A stretch of DNA of 64,000 bases, taken from assembly GCF_014199325.1 (NCBI RefSeq), contig NZ_JACIJJ010000002.1, positions 558,001-622,000 on the forward strand, in the 5' to 3' direction. Numbering within the stretch: position 1 is the stretch's first letter; each line of letters opens with the position of its first letter. Below, piece by piece: positions 18,482 through 28,274 of the stretch. The translations under genes and the position numbers were made by a program. The DNA comes from Sphingomonas yantingensis (GTDB taxonomy: Bacteria > Pseudomonadota > Alphaproteobacteria > Sphingomonadales > Sphingomonadaceae). The notes below the pieces were generated by a model. The model made no database searches and was not told the DNA's origin. It worked only from the letters and a program-made list of their open reading frames with translations.

Positions 18482-21280
18482 ATGTCGCGTTTCGCCGTTT
18501 TGACCGCGTGCCTGTTGGCAGGCGCTGCACCCGTTTGGGCCAGCGACACGCCGCTCTATCAGCCAACGCCCGACTGGGTGAAGCAGGCGCCGGCGCCCGA
18601 CGCGGCGAAGCTGCCGACGCCGCGGCCGCAAGTGCTGATCTTCGACCAGCAGCAGCGGATCGAGGACGGGCGGCTGTCGAGCTACCTGCGCACCGCCAAC
18701 GTCATCGACAGCCCGGCGATGCTCAACCAGGCCGGCACGATCAGCGTCGAATGGCAGCCCGATCACGGCGACGTCATTGTCCACCACGCCCGCCTGCTGC
18801 GCGCAGGCGAGACGATCGACCTGCTGGCGAAGGGCGAGCGGTTCAACGTGCTGAAGCGGGAGCTCGGCATGGAGCAGCGGATGCTGACGGGCATCCTGAC
18901 CGCGACGCTGGAGGTCGAGGGAGCGCGGGTGGGCGACGTGCTTGACGTCGCCTATACCGTGACGACGCGCGACCCGGCGCTGAAGGGCAATGTGGATGCG
19001 CTGATGCCCGTCATCACGAAGCCTGCAACCGCCGGTCTTGCACGCAACCGGATCAGCTGGCGCAAGGATACCGACCTGAAGCTGCGCGGCTATCTGGACG
19101 GCTTGCCGCTGACCCCCGCCGAGGTGGGCGGGTATCGGGAGGTCGAGCTGATCGGTCCCGCCGCCAAGCCCGCCGACATGCCGAACGACGCGCCGCTGCG
19201 CTTTCGCCCGCTGCCGATGATGGAGGCGAGCAGCTTTGCCGACTGGGGTGCGGTGTCGCGGACCTTTGCCCCGCTCTATTCGACCGAAGGCGCGATCCCC
19301 GCCGGTTCGCCGCTGGCGGCGGAGGTCGCGCGCATCCGCACCGCGGGCAAGACCCCGCGCGAGCGCGCCGCGCTGGCGCTCCAGTCGGTGCAGACCGAAG
19401 TGCGCTACCTGTTCAAGGGGATGGCCGGCGGCAACTACACGCCGCAGACGCCCGTGCGGACGTGGGAGGCGCGTTACGGCGATTGCAAGGCCAAGACGCT
19501 GCTGCTGCTGGCGATGCTGCGTGCGCTGGATGTCGAGGCGGAGCCGGTGCTCGCCAATATCGACGGCGGCGATTACGTGCCGAAGCGGCTCCCCGGCGCG
19601 GCGGCGTTCGACCATGTGCTGGTCCGTGCGACGATCGACGGCCAGGACCTGTGGCTCGACGGGACGGCGCAGGGTGCGCGGCTTGCCGATCTCGACGACA
19701 CGCCGCCGTTTCGCTGGGTGCTGCCGCTCAGGACGGCGGGCAGCGACCTTATCCCGCTGCCGATCCGGGCAAGCGCCCGGCCCGATACAATCGTGGCGAT
19801 CGAGATCGACGAGCGGGCCGGGTTCCGCCTGCCGACGCCGTTCAAGTTCAGCATGACGATGCGCGGCGGCGCGGCCGAGATGCTGCGCGTCGTCCAGTCG
19901 AGCGGAACGCCCGAACAGGTCGAGCAGATGGCGACGCAGGTCGTCGGCAATTTCATCGACAACACCCGCGTCCTGTCGCAGCGGATCACGTTCGACAAGG
20001 CGGCGAACAGCGGATCGGTCGAGATCGAGGGGATCGCGCAGGCCGGCTGGGACTTCGCGAACGGCCGTTATCGCCGCGACACGGAGATCGTGATGCGGAA
20101 GACCAACTTCGCCCCCGACCGCAGCCGCACCGCGTGGAAGGCGATCCCGGTCGCGACGAATGCGACGGGGACCAATGTCATCACCCAGCGCTTCCTGCTG
20201 CCCGACGGCGGCAAGGGTTTCGCGATCGACGGGGCGGAAACGCTACCGCCGTCGCTCGCCGGGCTGGCGCTGTCGCGGCGGGCGAGCCTGTCGAACGGCG
20301 TGCTGACGATCGAGGACAAGATGGTGTCGACCGCCGCGGAAATCCCGCCCGAGCGCGTCCCGGCGGAGCGCAGCGCCTTTGCCGCGGTGAAGGCGCGCCC
20401 GCTGCGCATCGTCGCGCCCACCGACGCGCCGCTCGACGCAGTGGTGCGGCGTCAGGCGATCCGCAGCGGCCAGATCAAGCCGCTGATGGCGCTGTACGAC
20501 AAGGCGGTGGCCGATGCCGAGGCCGACGATCCGACCGCGCTCGACGCGCGCTTCAATTTTCGTTGGGGGATCGGCGACCAGAAGGGGGCGCTGGCCGACA
20601 TCGAAAAGGCGATTGCGATCGAGGGAAGCGCATCGCGGCAGGCGCAGCGATCCTCGACCCTCTACAACCTGAACCGGGAAACGGAGGCGCTGGACGCCGC
20701 CAAGGCAGCGTACGAGGCGGATTCCAGCATATCCTACGCGGCTTTCTATGCCGACGCCCTTTCGCGCGCAGGCCGCGCCGACGAGGCGCTCGAACTGCTC
20801 GACCCGTTCATCGCGCGCGGTGGCGACGACATGCGGAGCGCGCTGCAGAGCCGCGCCGACGTGCTGGCGCGCAAGGGTGACGTCGCTGAAGCGACCGCTG
20901 CGCTCGATCGCGCGCTCGCCGACAAGCCCAACGATCCCGACCTCTACAACGCGCGCTGCTGGCTTCGCGGCACGATGAACGTCGAGTTGGAGGCAGGCCT
21001 GGCGGACTGCGATCGCTCGATCGCGCTCGGCATCAGCACCGCCGCGGCCCTCGACAGCCGGGCGCTGATCCACCTTCGGGCGGGCCGGCTGGACAAGGCG
21101 CGGGCGGATCTCGACCAGGCACTAGGCCTTGCGCCGGAGATGAATGGTTCGCTCTATCTTCGCGGGATCGTCCGCAAGCGGCAGGGGGATGTGGCGGGCG
21201 GTGCGGCCGATATCGAGGCGGCATCCTTCGAATCGCCCCGGATCGCCGACGATTACAAGCGGTGGGGCGTGACGGGCTGA
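18482..21280 (+). CDS. DUF3857-transglutaminase-TPR exported protein
   Basis: 932 residues with a signal peptide (cleavage near VWA-S). An N-terminal DUF3857 domain is followed by a transglutaminase-like core with cysteine in RYGDCKAKTLLLLAML, histidine in FDHVLV and aspartate in LWLDGT. The last 250 residues are TPR units (EALELLDPFIARGGDD and following). Such proteins are common in alphaproteobacteria and Bacteroidetes and are predicted periplasmic, but the substrate is unknown. The catalytic triad looks intact. Confidence 0.82.
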   Translation: MSRFAVLTACLLAGAAPVWASDTPLYQPTPDWVKQAPAPDAAKLPTPRPQVLIFDQQQRIEDGRLSSYLRTANVIDSPAMLNQAGTISVEWQPDHGDVIVHHARLLRAGETIDLLAKGERFNVLKRELGMEQRMLTGILTATLEVEGARVGDVLDVAYTVTTRDPALKGNVDALMPVITKPATAGLARNRISWRKDTDLKLRGYLDGLPLTPAEVGGYREVELIGPAAKPADMPNDAPLRFRPLPMMEASSFADWGAVSRTFAPLYSTEGAIPAGSPLAAEVARIRTAGKTPRERAALALQSVQTEVRYLFKGMAGGNYTPQTPVRTWEARYGDCKAKTLLLLAMLRALDVEAEPVLANIDGGDYVPKRLPGAAAFDHVLVRATIDGQDLWLDGTAQGARLADLDDTPPFRWVLPLRTAGSDLIPLPIRASARPDTIVAIEIDERAGFRLPTPFKFSMTMRGGAAEMLRVVQSSGTPEQVEQMATQVVGNFIDNTRVLSQRITFDKAANSGSVEIEGIAQAGWDFANGRYRRDTEIVMRKTNFAPDRSRTAWKAIPVATNATGTNVITQRFLLPDGGKGFAIDGAETLPPSLAGLALSRRASLSNGVLTIEDKMVSTAAEIPPERVPAERSAFAAVKARPLRIVAPTDAPLDAVVRRQAIRSGQIKPLMALYDKAVADAEADDPTALDARFNFRWGIGDQKGALADIEKAIAIEGSASRQAQRSSTLYNLNRETEALDAAKAAYEADSSISYAAFYADALSRAGRADEALELLDPFIARGGDDMRSALQSRADVLARKGDVAEATAALDRALADKPNDPDLYNARCWLRGTMNVELEAGLADCDRSIALGISTAAALDSRALIHLRAGRLDKARADLDQALGLAPEMNGSLYLRGIVRKRQGDVAGGAADIEAASFESPRIADDYKRWGVTG

Positions 21281-21326
21281 GCGCGCATCCACGTTTTCTT
21301 CACGGGCGGCGGGTTAGGGCCGGGCA

Positions 21327-22280
21327 ATGACCCCCGTGTTCCTGACCGTCGATACCGAGCTGATTTGGCGGCACCACTGCGCGCGCCTGCCGCTGGGCGA
21401 GCAGGTCGCGCGCTCGATCGAGCCCGCGGGTGTGGGGGTGGCCTATCAGCTCGACATGCTGGCGAGGCATGGGTTGAAGGCGTGCTTTTTCGTCGATCCG
21501 ATGCCCGCGGCCGTTCACGGTGTCGAGGTGGTGCGGCGGATCGTCGAGCCGATCCTGGCGGCGGGGCAGGAAGTGCAGCTCCATTTGCATCCGAACTGGA
21601 TGGGCGCGGTCGCCGGCGACGGTGGCGCGGCTCACGGCGTGTTCGAGCTGGTCGACCTCGACCGGGACGCGCAGCAGGCGATGCTGGCCCGAGCGATCAA
21701 CTGGCTGGTCGAGGCGGGGTGCGATCGGCCGATCGCCTATCGCGCGGGCAGCTATGCCGCCAATGACGACACGATCGACGCGTTGGCGGCGCTGGGGATC
21801 GATTACGACAGCAGCCACAATGGCTCAGCGCATCCGTGGCCGAGCGGGCTCAGCCTGCCGCCCACGCGGATCGCGCCGACCCGGCATCGCGGGCTGATCG
21901 AATGCCCGGTGACGCTGATCGAGGAAGCGCCGGGGCGGCTCCGCCATTTCCAGATATGTGCGCTGTCGGTGGGCGAGATGCGCGCGGCGCTCGACCATGC
22001 CGCGCGCGAGGATCACGCGGCAGTGACGATCGTCAGCCACGGCTTCGAGCTTGCCAACCGCAGCGGTACAGCGGTGAACGCGGTGCATGTGCGCCGGTTC
22101 GAGGCGCTGTGCGCGATGCTGGCCGAGCGGCGCGCGGACCTGTCGACGACATGGTATCGCGACCGCCCGGCGCTCCGGCTGGGGCAGGACGACCGGCCGC
22201 TTCCCGCCGATCGCCTGCGCACCGCGCGGCGGCGGGCGGAGCAGCTCTGGTCGAACCTGATCGCCGAACGCGCGGCATGA
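21327..22280 (+). CDS. polysaccharide deacetylase family protein
   Basis: 317 residues. NodB-type features: FLTVDTE with the catalytic/metal aspartate pair near residue 8, metal-binding HxH in LHLHPNW, and a later HGFELANR. No signal peptide is visible, so it may act on cytoplasmic-face lipid-linked glycans. The next gene's start overlaps its stop (ATGA), and that product is a GNAT-like enzyme, so the two probably modify the same surface polymer. Confidence 0.78.
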   Translation: MTPVFLTVDTELIWRHHCARLPLGEQVARSIEPAGVGVAYQLDMLARHGLKACFFVDPMPAAVHGVEVVRRIVEPILAAGQEVQLHLHPNWMGAVAGDGGAAHGVFELVDLDRDAQQAMLARAINWLVEAGCDRPIAYRAGSYAANDDTIDALAALGIDYDSSHNGSAHPWPSGLSLPPTRIAPTRHRGLIECPVTLIEEAPGRLRHFQICALSVGEMRAALDHAAREDHAAVTIVSHGFELANRSGTAVNAVHVRRFEALCAMLAERRADLSTTWYRDRPALRLGQDDRPLPADRLRTARRRAEQLWSNLIAERAA

Positions 22281-23149
22281 GCGCGGCGCTCGACCTGCCG
22301 ATCGCGTTCCGGGTGGGGACGCGGACGCTGCTGTCGCTCCGGCGGCGGCTGGTGCGCGTGGCGGTCAGCCTAGAGGACGCAATGGCGGGGCAGGTGCCGC
22401 CGCTGCCCGCTTTGCCGGCGGGGGCGGACGGATACTCGCTGCTGTCGGTGCCGCTGGCGGCGGTCGAGGGCCTCGACACGCGTGGTCTGATCGTCGCGGA
22501 ACGGCAGCGGTATCGGCGCTGGTATGCCGACCTGTCGATGGGCTGGGACGCCTATCTTGCCGGGCTGTCGCGCAATCTGCGCTCGACGCTGAAGCGCAAG
22601 GGTAAGAAGATCGCCGAGGCGAACGGCGGCGCGATCGACATCCGCCGCTATCGCTCGCCCGAGGAACTGGCGGCGTTCCACGCGATCGCCCGGCCGCTGG
22701 CGGCGGGGACCTATCAGGAGAAGCTGCTGGGCATGGGCCTGCCCGGCGATCCCGCCTGGGTGGAGTCGATGCTGCGCGCCGCCGCCGCCGATGCCGCGCG
22801 GGGGTGGCTGTTGTTCCTGGGGGGTGAGGCGGTGGCCTATCTCTATTGCCCGATCGAGCGCGGTACGGTGGTCTACGAATATGTCGGCCACGACGAACGC
22901 TTCGATGCACTGTCGCCGGGGACGGTGCTGATGGCCGCGGCGCTCAGGGACCTGATGGACGAGGGGGCCCATGCCCGCTTCGACTTCACCGAGGGCGAGG
23001 GGCAGCACAAGCGCCAGTTCGCGACCGGCCACGTCGAGGCGTGCGACCTGTTCCTGCTGCGCCCGACGATTGCCAATCGCACGGCGATGGCGGCGCTGAA
23101 CCGCTTCGACCGGGCGGTCGCGTGGGCGAAGCGGCGGCTCAGGCCCTGA
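22277..23149 (+). CDS. GNAT-like acyltransferase of the BioF2/CelD type
   Basis: 290 residues, cytosolic. It has the acetyltransferase-6 (PF13480) layout: NLRSTLKRKGKKIAE before the fold, then WLLFLGGEAVAYLYCPI and the conserved HDERFDALSPGTVLMAAAL and ARFDFTEGEGQHKRQF. Relatives sit in cellulose and exopolysaccharide clusters and are predicted to acylate sugars. It is coupled by ATGA to the deacetylase gene. The 3' end overlaps the converging DUF486 gene by 11 bases. Confidence 0.75.
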   Translation: MSAALDLPIAFRVGTRTLLSLRRRLVRVAVSLEDAMAGQVPPLPALPAGADGYSLLSVPLAAVEGLDTRGLIVAERQRYRRWYADLSMGWDAYLAGLSRNLRSTLKRKGKKIAEANGGAIDIRRYRSPEELAAFHAIARPLAAGTYQEKLLGMGLPGDPAWVESMLRAAAADAARGWLLFLGGEAVAYLYCPIERGTVVYEYVGHDERFDALSPGTVLMAAALRDLMDEGAHARFDFTEGEGQHKRQFATGHVEACDLFLLRPTIANRTAMAALNRFDRAVAWAKRRLRP

Positions 23150-23486
23150 ACAGGAAGAACGCGCCGCCCGCGATCAGCGCGAAACCGATCAGGTGGTTGG
23201 GCGTGATCTTCTGCCCCAGATACAGGATCGAGAAGATCGCGAAGATGCTGAGCGTGATGACTTCCTGCATCCCCTTCAGCTGCGCCGCCGAATAGACGCC
23301 GCTGCCGATCCGGTTGGCGGGCACGGCGAGCATGTATTCGGGGAGCGCGATCAGCCAGCTGACGAGGATGACGGCCCACAGCGCCGCGCCCTTGTGCTTC
23401 AGATGGCCGTACCAGGCAAAGGTCATGAAGATGTTCGAGCCGATCAGCATGACGATCGGCAGGATGCGCGATGCTTCCAGATTCAT
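23139..23486 (-). CDS. DUF486 / DMT-family membrane protein
   Basis: 115 residues with four membrane helices. It matches the DUF486 family of single four-helix units related to drug/metabolite transporters: MLIGSNIFMTFAWYGHLK at the first helix and LYLGQKITPNHLIGFALI near the end. Such units may dimerise. Transport substrate is unknown. Its ATG overlaps the potassium-channel stop (ATGA), so it is the last gene of the serS-surE-nlpD-channel cluster. Confidence 0.85.
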   Translation of the reverse strand: MNLEASRILPIVMLIGSNIFMTFAWYGHLKHKGAALWAVILVSWLIALPEYMLAVPANRIGSGVYSAAQLKGMQEVITLSIFAIFSILYLGQKITPNHLIGFALIAGGAFFLFRA

Positions 23487-24508
23487 CCGGCGATCCCTCG
23501 GTGCGCGACGATTTCGACGATGACGTCGCCGGGCTGGATCGCCGCGGCTTCGTCATCGAAGAAGCCGAACGGTTTGCCGCCGCGATAGATGCGCACGCCG
23601 AGCCCGGTACGGATCGAGGACAAGGGCTGACCAATCTCCTCCGCCCGCGCCGCGCGTTCGGCCAGCTGCACGCGCCCGTCGTAGCTCGCCAGGTCCATCA
23701 TGTAATCGGCGACATGGCTGCCGCTGCACGAGCTTGCCAGCAACAGCCCGGCGAAGCTGACGGGATTGATGACCGTCGTCGCGCCGGCCGCGCGGGCGGG
23801 CACCTCGTTGTCCTCGGCCTTGACGATGACGCTGATTGGCAGGTCGGGGGCGAGGTGGCGGGCGGTCAGGGTGATAAGGATCGAGGTATCGTCGCGCCCT
23901 GCTGCTACGATCAGCGAGCAGGCGTCGGCGATGCGCAGGTCGATCAGGGTGCGGTCGCGTGTCGCGTCGCCGACCATGATCGCGCAGCCCAGTGCCTCGG
24001 CCACCGCCAGCCGCTCGGCCGATCCGTCGACGACGACGATCGTTGCGGCATCGCGGCCGCGGGCGATGAGTTCGTCGACGGCTTCGGAGCCGGTCTGGCC
24101 GAAGCCGGCGACGACGATATGGCCGGTCAGTTCGCGCTGGATGCGTGCCATGCGCCACTTCTCCCATGTGCGCTTCAGAACGAAGTCGTAGGTCGTGCCG
24201 ATGAAGAGCAGCACGACGAAGACGCGGATCGGCGTGACGATCAGCGCGTCGAACAATCGCGCCCGCTCGGTCACCGGGGCAATGTCGCCGTAGCCGGTCG
24301 TGGTGATCGAGATGAAGGTGAAATAGACGACGTCGACGAAACTGATCTTGCCGTCGTAATTGTCGCGAAGCCCGTCGCGGTCGAGCCAGTGGACGCCGAT
24401 CGCGATGGCGAGCAGCCCGAGGACGGCTGCCACGCGCCAGCTGATCGACAGCCAGACCGGCCGGCGCGATTTGCGAAAGAGCGTGCCGGCGGTGATCCGC
24501 CCCCTCAT
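23483..24508 (-). CDS. two-helix potassium channel with RCK/TrkA-N domain
   Basis: 341 residues. An N-terminal membrane helix, a pore loop with the K+ selectivity filter TTTGYGD, and a second helix are followed by a Rossmann RCK domain (HIVVAGFGQTGSEAVDEL) and a TrkA-C-like C-terminal region. The RCK part would gate the channel with a nucleotide or ion ligand. It is typical of Kch/MthK-type channels. Start 24508 overlaps the upstream stop (ATGA); longer in-frame versions run antisense to the peptidase gene and are not credible. Confidence 0.88.
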   Translation of the reverse strand: MRGRITAGTLFRKSRRPVWLSISWRVAAVLGLLAIAIGVHWLDRDGLRDNYDGKISFVDVVYFTFISITTTGYGDIAPVTERARLFDALIVTPIRVFVVLLFIGTTYDFVLKRTWEKWRMARIQRELTGHIVVAGFGQTGSEAVDELIARGRDAATIVVVDGSAERLAVAEALGCAIMVGDATRDRTLIDLRIADACSLIVAAGRDDTSILITLTARHLAPDLPISVIVKAEDNEVPARAAGATTVINPVSFAGLLLASSCSGSHVADYMMDLASYDGRVQLAERAARAEEIGQPLSSIRTGLGVRIYRGGKPFGFFDDEAAAIQPGDVIVEIVAHRGIAG

Positions 24509-25581
24509 CGCCGCGGCAGGCGGGTCAGCGGATCGACGGGGGTACGGCCGTCGCGGATCTCGAAATGGAGTTCGGGCTGGTTCGCGGCGCCGGTATCGCC
24601 GGACAGTGCGATCGTCTGGCCGCGCTTTACCGCCTGTCCGCGCTGGACGAGCAGCTGGCCGGCATGGCCGTAGACCGAGGTGAGGCGGCTGCCGTGCTTC
24701 AGGATGACGAGGCCGCCCAATGAGGGAATGTCGCTGCCGGCATAGGCGACGACGCCGTCGGCGGCGGCGGTGACCGGGGTCTGGAGCGGCACCGCGATCT
24801 TGATGCCGTCGTTGCGCTCGCCGCTGGCGCCGGGACCGAAGCGGCGCAGGATCCGGCCGCCCGCGACGGGCCATTGGAAGCCGCCGCTGATGCGCGTCGG
24901 TTCGGCGACCGCGGCCGTCGAAGGAAGCACGCGCTTCGCCGTGGCCACGGGTTTGGCGGGCGCGGCATTTTCGGCGATCGCCGGCTGGCTGCCGGTGACG
25001 AGGTCGTCGATGTCGAGGCGGAAGGCGGCGGCGCGCTCCGCCCGGCTGGGGCCGCGCGCGGCATCGCCGGGGATCAGCACGCGCTGGCCGGTGCGCAGGA
25101 TATAGGGTTCGGTGAGGCGGTTCGCGTCGACGATCCGCGACCATTCGACGCCGTAAGCGCGGGCGATGGCGATGCCCGTCTGCCCCTCTCGCACCAGATG
25201 CCAGCGCCCGCCGGGGATCGACAGGCGCTGGCCCGCGAAGATCGTGTAGGGGGCGGCAAGGTCGTTCTCGCGCGCGATCGCCTCGCTCGCCGCGCCGGTG
25301 CGGTCGGCGATGCGGCGGAGGTTGTCGCCGGGCTGGACGGTGTAGGTCGAGGACGGGATCGTCCGCGCATCGGGCGTGACCGGACGCGCGACCCAGGCGG
25401 GGGGCGGCGCGGGAAGCGTGCGGACATTCTCGTCCACGTCGCGGCGGACGGGTTCCTCGACCTGCCGCGGCGCGGGCGGCGGGGGCGGGGCGGCGTAGTC
25501 GTCACGCCCACCGGGGATCAGGCACCCGCCGAGCAGCAGCGCCGGCAGTACCGCGCTCGTGCCGCGCCTCAATGCCCCCAT
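24505..25581 (-). CDS. nlpD: NlpD-like lipoprotein: two LysM domains and a degenerate M23/LytM domain
   Basis: 358 residues. The lipobox LGGC is at about residue 20. A proline-rich linker is followed by two LysM repeats (YTVQPGDNLRRIADRTG and the WHLVREGQTGIAIARAYG unit) that bind peptidoglycan, then a LytM domain. In the LytM domain the usual HxGxD metal site is replaced (NDGIK), while YGHAG and LHFEIR remain, so catalysis is unlikely. E. coli NlpD is degenerate in the same way and activates cell-separation amidases. It follows surE by 11 bases; surE-nlpD linkage is conserved in many proteobacteria. Confidence 0.85.
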   Translation of the reverse strand: MGALRRGTSAVLPALLLGGCLIPGGRDDYAAPPPPPAPRQVEEPVRRDVDENVRTLPAPPPAWVARPVTPDARTIPSSTYTVQPGDNLRRIADRTGAASEAIARENDLAAPYTIFAGQRLSIPGGRWHLVREGQTGIAIARAYGVEWSRIVDANRLTEPYILRTGQRVLIPGDAARGPSRAERAAAFRLDIDDLVTGSQPAIAENAAPAKPVATAKRVLPSTAAVAEPTRISGGFQWPVAGGRILRRFGPGASGERNDGIKIAVPLQTPVTAAADGVVAYAGSDIPSLGGLVILKHGSRLTSVYGHAGQLLVQRGQAVKRGQTIALSGDTGAANQPELHFEIRDGRTPVDPLTRLPRR

Positions 25582-25592
25582 CTCGATCCCCC

Positions 25593-26363
25593 TCAGTCGC
25601 GATACGCTGCGATCAGCCTATTCATCGACTCCGCGTGCGTCAGGTCAAGATGCAGCGGCGTCACCGCGACGAAACCGTCCTGCACCGCTTCGAGGTCGGT
25701 GGCGTGCGCGGGCGTCGGAACGCCGACGGCGCCGAGGCCGAACCAGTGATACTCGTATCCGCGCGGGTCGCGGTTGGTGATGATCTGGAGCCGGCCGTAA
25801 TCGCGCAAGCCCTGAGCGACGACGCGCACGCCCTTGACCTGATCGGCGGGTAGCGCGGGGAAGTTGACGTTGACCAGCGTCCGCGGTGCCCAGTCGAGGT
25901 CGATCAGCGGCGCGAGCACCTTTGCCCCCCAGGCGATCGCCGCGTCGAACGGCACGGTGTCGCCCATCCCCTGCCGCGCATAGACCTGGCTGAGCGCGAT
26001 CGAGCGGACGCCGGCCAGCGCGCCCTCCATTGCCGCCGACACGGTGCCCGAATAGGTCACGTCCTCGGCAAGGTTCGCGCCGCGGTTGACGCCCGACAGG
26101 ATCAGGTCGGGGGGCGTGTCCTTCATCAGCTTGGCGAGCGCCATCATCACCGCGTCGGTGGGCGTGCCGCTGACGGCAAACCGCTTCTCGCCGAAGCGGC
26201 GGACGCGCAAGGGACGGGTGAGGGTCAGCGAATGGCCCGCGCCCGATTGCTCGTCGGCGGGGGCGACGACCCACACATCGTCGCTGAAGTGCGCGGCGAT
26301 GTCCTCCAACACCTTGAGGCCGGGGGCGTGATAGCCGTCGTCGTTGGTGACGAGGATGCGCAT
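25593..26363 (-). CDS. surE: 5'/3'-nucleotidase SurE
   Basis: 256 residues. The N-terminus [16 protein letters not shown] carries the acidic metal site (ND-D), with later SGVNRGANLAEDVTYSGTV closing the active site. SurE hydrolyses nucleoside monophosphates and short polyphosphates in stationary phase. The ATG shares one base with the serS stop (TGATG), and nlpD follows at once, so the three form one unit. Confidence 0.96.
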   Translation of the reverse strand: MRILVTNDDGYHAPGLKVLEDIAAHFSDDVWVVAPADEQSGAGHSLTLTRPLRVRRFGEKRFAVSGTPTDAVMMALAKLMKDTPPDLILSGVNRGANLAEDVTYSGTVSAAMEGALAGVRSIALSQVYARQGMGDTVPFDAAIAWGAKVLAPLIDLDWAPRTLVNVNFPALPADQVKGVRVVAQGLRDYGRLQIITNRDPRGYEYHWFGLGAVGVPTPAHATDLEAVQDGFVAVTPLHLDLTHAESMNRLIAAYRD

Positions 26364-27643
26364 CAGCGAGCCGCCAGCCGCTCGGTGCCGCCCATGTACG
26401 GCCGCAGCACTTCGGGCACGGTGACGCTGCCGTCCGCCTCCTGATAATTCTCGATCACCGCCACTAAGGTACGCCCGACCGCGAGGCCGGAGCCGTTGAG
26501 CGTGTGGACGAACTCGGTCTTCTTCTGCTCGCCGGCGACGCGGTAGCGGGTGTTCATGCGCCGCGCCTGGAACGCGCCGGTATTGGAGCACGAGCTGATC
26601 TCGCGCCACGCACCCTGGCCGGGTAGCCAGACTTCGAGGTCGTAGGTCTTGCGCGCCCCGAAGCCCATGTCGCCGGTGCAAAGGAGGAGCTTGCGATAGG
26701 GCAGGTTCAGGCGTTCGAGGATCGTTTCGGCCGCGCGGGTCATGCGATCATGTTCGGCCTCGCTGTCCTCGGGCCGGACGATGCTGACAAGCTCGCACTT
26801 CTCGAACTGGTGCTGGCGGATGAAACCGCGCGTGTCGCGCCCCGCCGCGCCCGCCTCCGACCGGAAGCAGAGCGTGAGCGCGGTGAGGCGAAGCGGTAGG
26901 ACGCTCTCGTCGAGTAGCTCGCCCATGACGCTGGCGGTAAGGCTGACTTCGCTGGTGGGGATCAGCCAGCGCTGGTCGGTAGTGCCGAAGCTGTCCTCGG
27001 CGAACTTCGGCAGCTTGTCGGTGCCGTACATCGCCTCGTCCTTAACCAGGACGGGCGGGTTGCATTCCTCGTATCCGTGCTCGCGCGTCTGCACGTCGAG
27101 CATGAACTGGCCGAGCGCACGGTGGAGGCGGGCCATAGGCCCACGCAGGAAGGTGAAGCGCGCGCCTGAAAGTCGGGCGCCGGTCTCGAAATCCATGCCG
27201 AGCGCGGGGGCGAGATCGGCGTGTTCCTTGGGCGCGAAGTCGAATGCGCGCGGGGTGCCCCAGCGGGCGACCTCGACATTTTCCGCCTCACCGCCGCCGA
27301 CCGGCACGTCGTCGGCGGGCAGGTTGGGGATGACCTCCAGTGCGGCCTTGAGCCGGCCGGCGACGTCGCGCTCCTCGACTTCCAGTTCGGGCAGGCGGGT
27401 CTTGAGCGCGGCGACCTCTGCCTTCAGCGCGTCGGCGGCGGCGTGGTCCTGGCGCGCCATCGCCGCGCCGATCGCCTTCGACGCTTCATTGCGGCGCGCC
27501 TGTCCCAGCTGAAGCTCGGTCACGATCGCCCGGCGGCGCTCGTCCAGAGCGACGAGGTCGGCGGCCTGCGGCGACAGGCCGCGGCGGGCGAGGGCGGCGT
27601 CGAAGGCGGCGGGGTCGTCGCGGATCAGGCGGATGTCGTGCAT
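26363..27643 (-). CDS. serS: seryl-tRNA synthetase
   Basis: 426 residues, full length. The N-terminal two-helix coiled coil (about 25-105, alanine- and glutamate-rich) binds the long tRNA-Ser arm. The class II core has motif 2 in [24 protein letters not shown], with [15 protein letters not shown] and motif 3 in [14 protein letters not shown]. It charges tRNA-Ser. It heads the serS-surE-nlpD cluster and is divergent from the host-attachment gene. Confidence 0.97.
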   Translation of the reverse strand: MHDIRLIRDDPAAFDAALARRGLSPQAADLVALDERRRAIVTELQLGQARRNEASKAIGAAMARQDHAAADALKAEVAALKTRLPELEVEERDVAGRLKAALEVIPNLPADDVPVGGGEAENVEVARWGTPRAFDFAPKEHADLAPALGMDFETGARLSGARFTFLRGPMARLHRALGQFMLDVQTREHGYEECNPPVLVKDEAMYGTDKLPKFAEDSFGTTDQRWLIPTSEVSLTASVMGELLDESVLPLRLTALTLCFRSEAGAAGRDTRGFIRQHQFEKCELVSIVRPEDSEAEHDRMTRAAETILERLNLPYRKLLLCTGDMGFGARKTYDLEVWLPGQGAWREISSCSNTGAFQARRMNTRYRVAGEQKKTEFVHTLNGSGLAVGRTLVAVIENYQEADGSVTVPEVLRPYMGGTERLAAR

Positions 27644-27743
27644 CGCCGCGCTATGGCCCGGCAGCGCCCCCCTGTGCAAGCCGCTCGCAACCCGCGTGGC
27701 GGGCGGGCGTTCACCCTGTCCAACAACGATAAGGAGAAACGCG

Positions 27744-28187
27744 ATGCAGGTCCCGCACGATGCCGTCGTGGTGGTTGCCGATGGGCGCAAGATGCTCTTC
27801 CTGCGCAACGACGGGGATGCCGAGCATCCCAACCTGATCGTCGAGCGCAAGCGCGAGCAGGACAACCCCGCGGACGGCGACCAGAAGACCGACCGGCCGG
27901 GCCGCGCGGCATCCTCGGGCACCGGCACCGCGGGCAGCGCGTTCAGCGAAGTCGATTTCCACCAGCTGGAGGAAGACCGCTTCGCCGCTGAGACCGCCGA
28001 GCTCCTGAAGAAGCGGGCGCTGCGCAACGATTTCGAATCGCTCATCATCGTTGCCCCGCCCAGGACGCTGGGCGAGCTTCGCAAGCATTACCACAAGGAG
28101 GTCGAGCAGCGGCTGCTGGGCGAGCTCGACAAGGACCTGACCGGCCACCCGGTCGACCAGATCGAAAAGGCGCTGAGCGCGGCCTGA
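27744..28187 (+). CDS. host attachment family protein (PF10116-like)
   Basis: 147 residues, cytosolic. It matches the attachment family first tied to plant association in rhizobia: [17 protein letters not shown] at the N-terminus, a glycine/serine linker, [19 protein letters not shown], and the [21 protein letters not shown] core. The fold is related to bacterial eRF1/baeRF-type domains, so the attachment name may not describe its real role. An AAGGAG ribosome site precedes the ATG. It is divergent from serS. Confidence 0.82.
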   Translation: MQVPHDAVVVVADGRKMLFLRNDGDAEHPNLIVERKREQDNPADGDQKTDRPGRAASSGTGTAGSAFSEVDFHQLEEDRFAAETAELLKKRALRNDFESLIIVAPPRTLGELRKHYHKEVEQRLLGELDKDLTGHPVDQIEKALSAA

Positions 28188-28192
28188 GGCAC

Positions 28193-28226
28193 CAAAAGAA
28201 AAGCCCCTCCCGTTGGCGGGAGGGGC
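28193..28226 (-). terminator. intrinsic terminator of the Ser/Gly-rich gene
   Basis: GCCCCTCCCG at 28203-28212 pairs with CGGGAGGGGC at 28217-28226. On the minus strand it is followed by TTTTCTTTT. It lies about 50 bases past the Ser/Gly-rich gene stop and also next to the end of the converging host-attachment gene. Confidence 0.85.
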
Positions 28227-28274
28227 AGGGAGTGTTTCGGAGGCGGGTCGGTCGAACGGCCCGCCGATTTCGTG

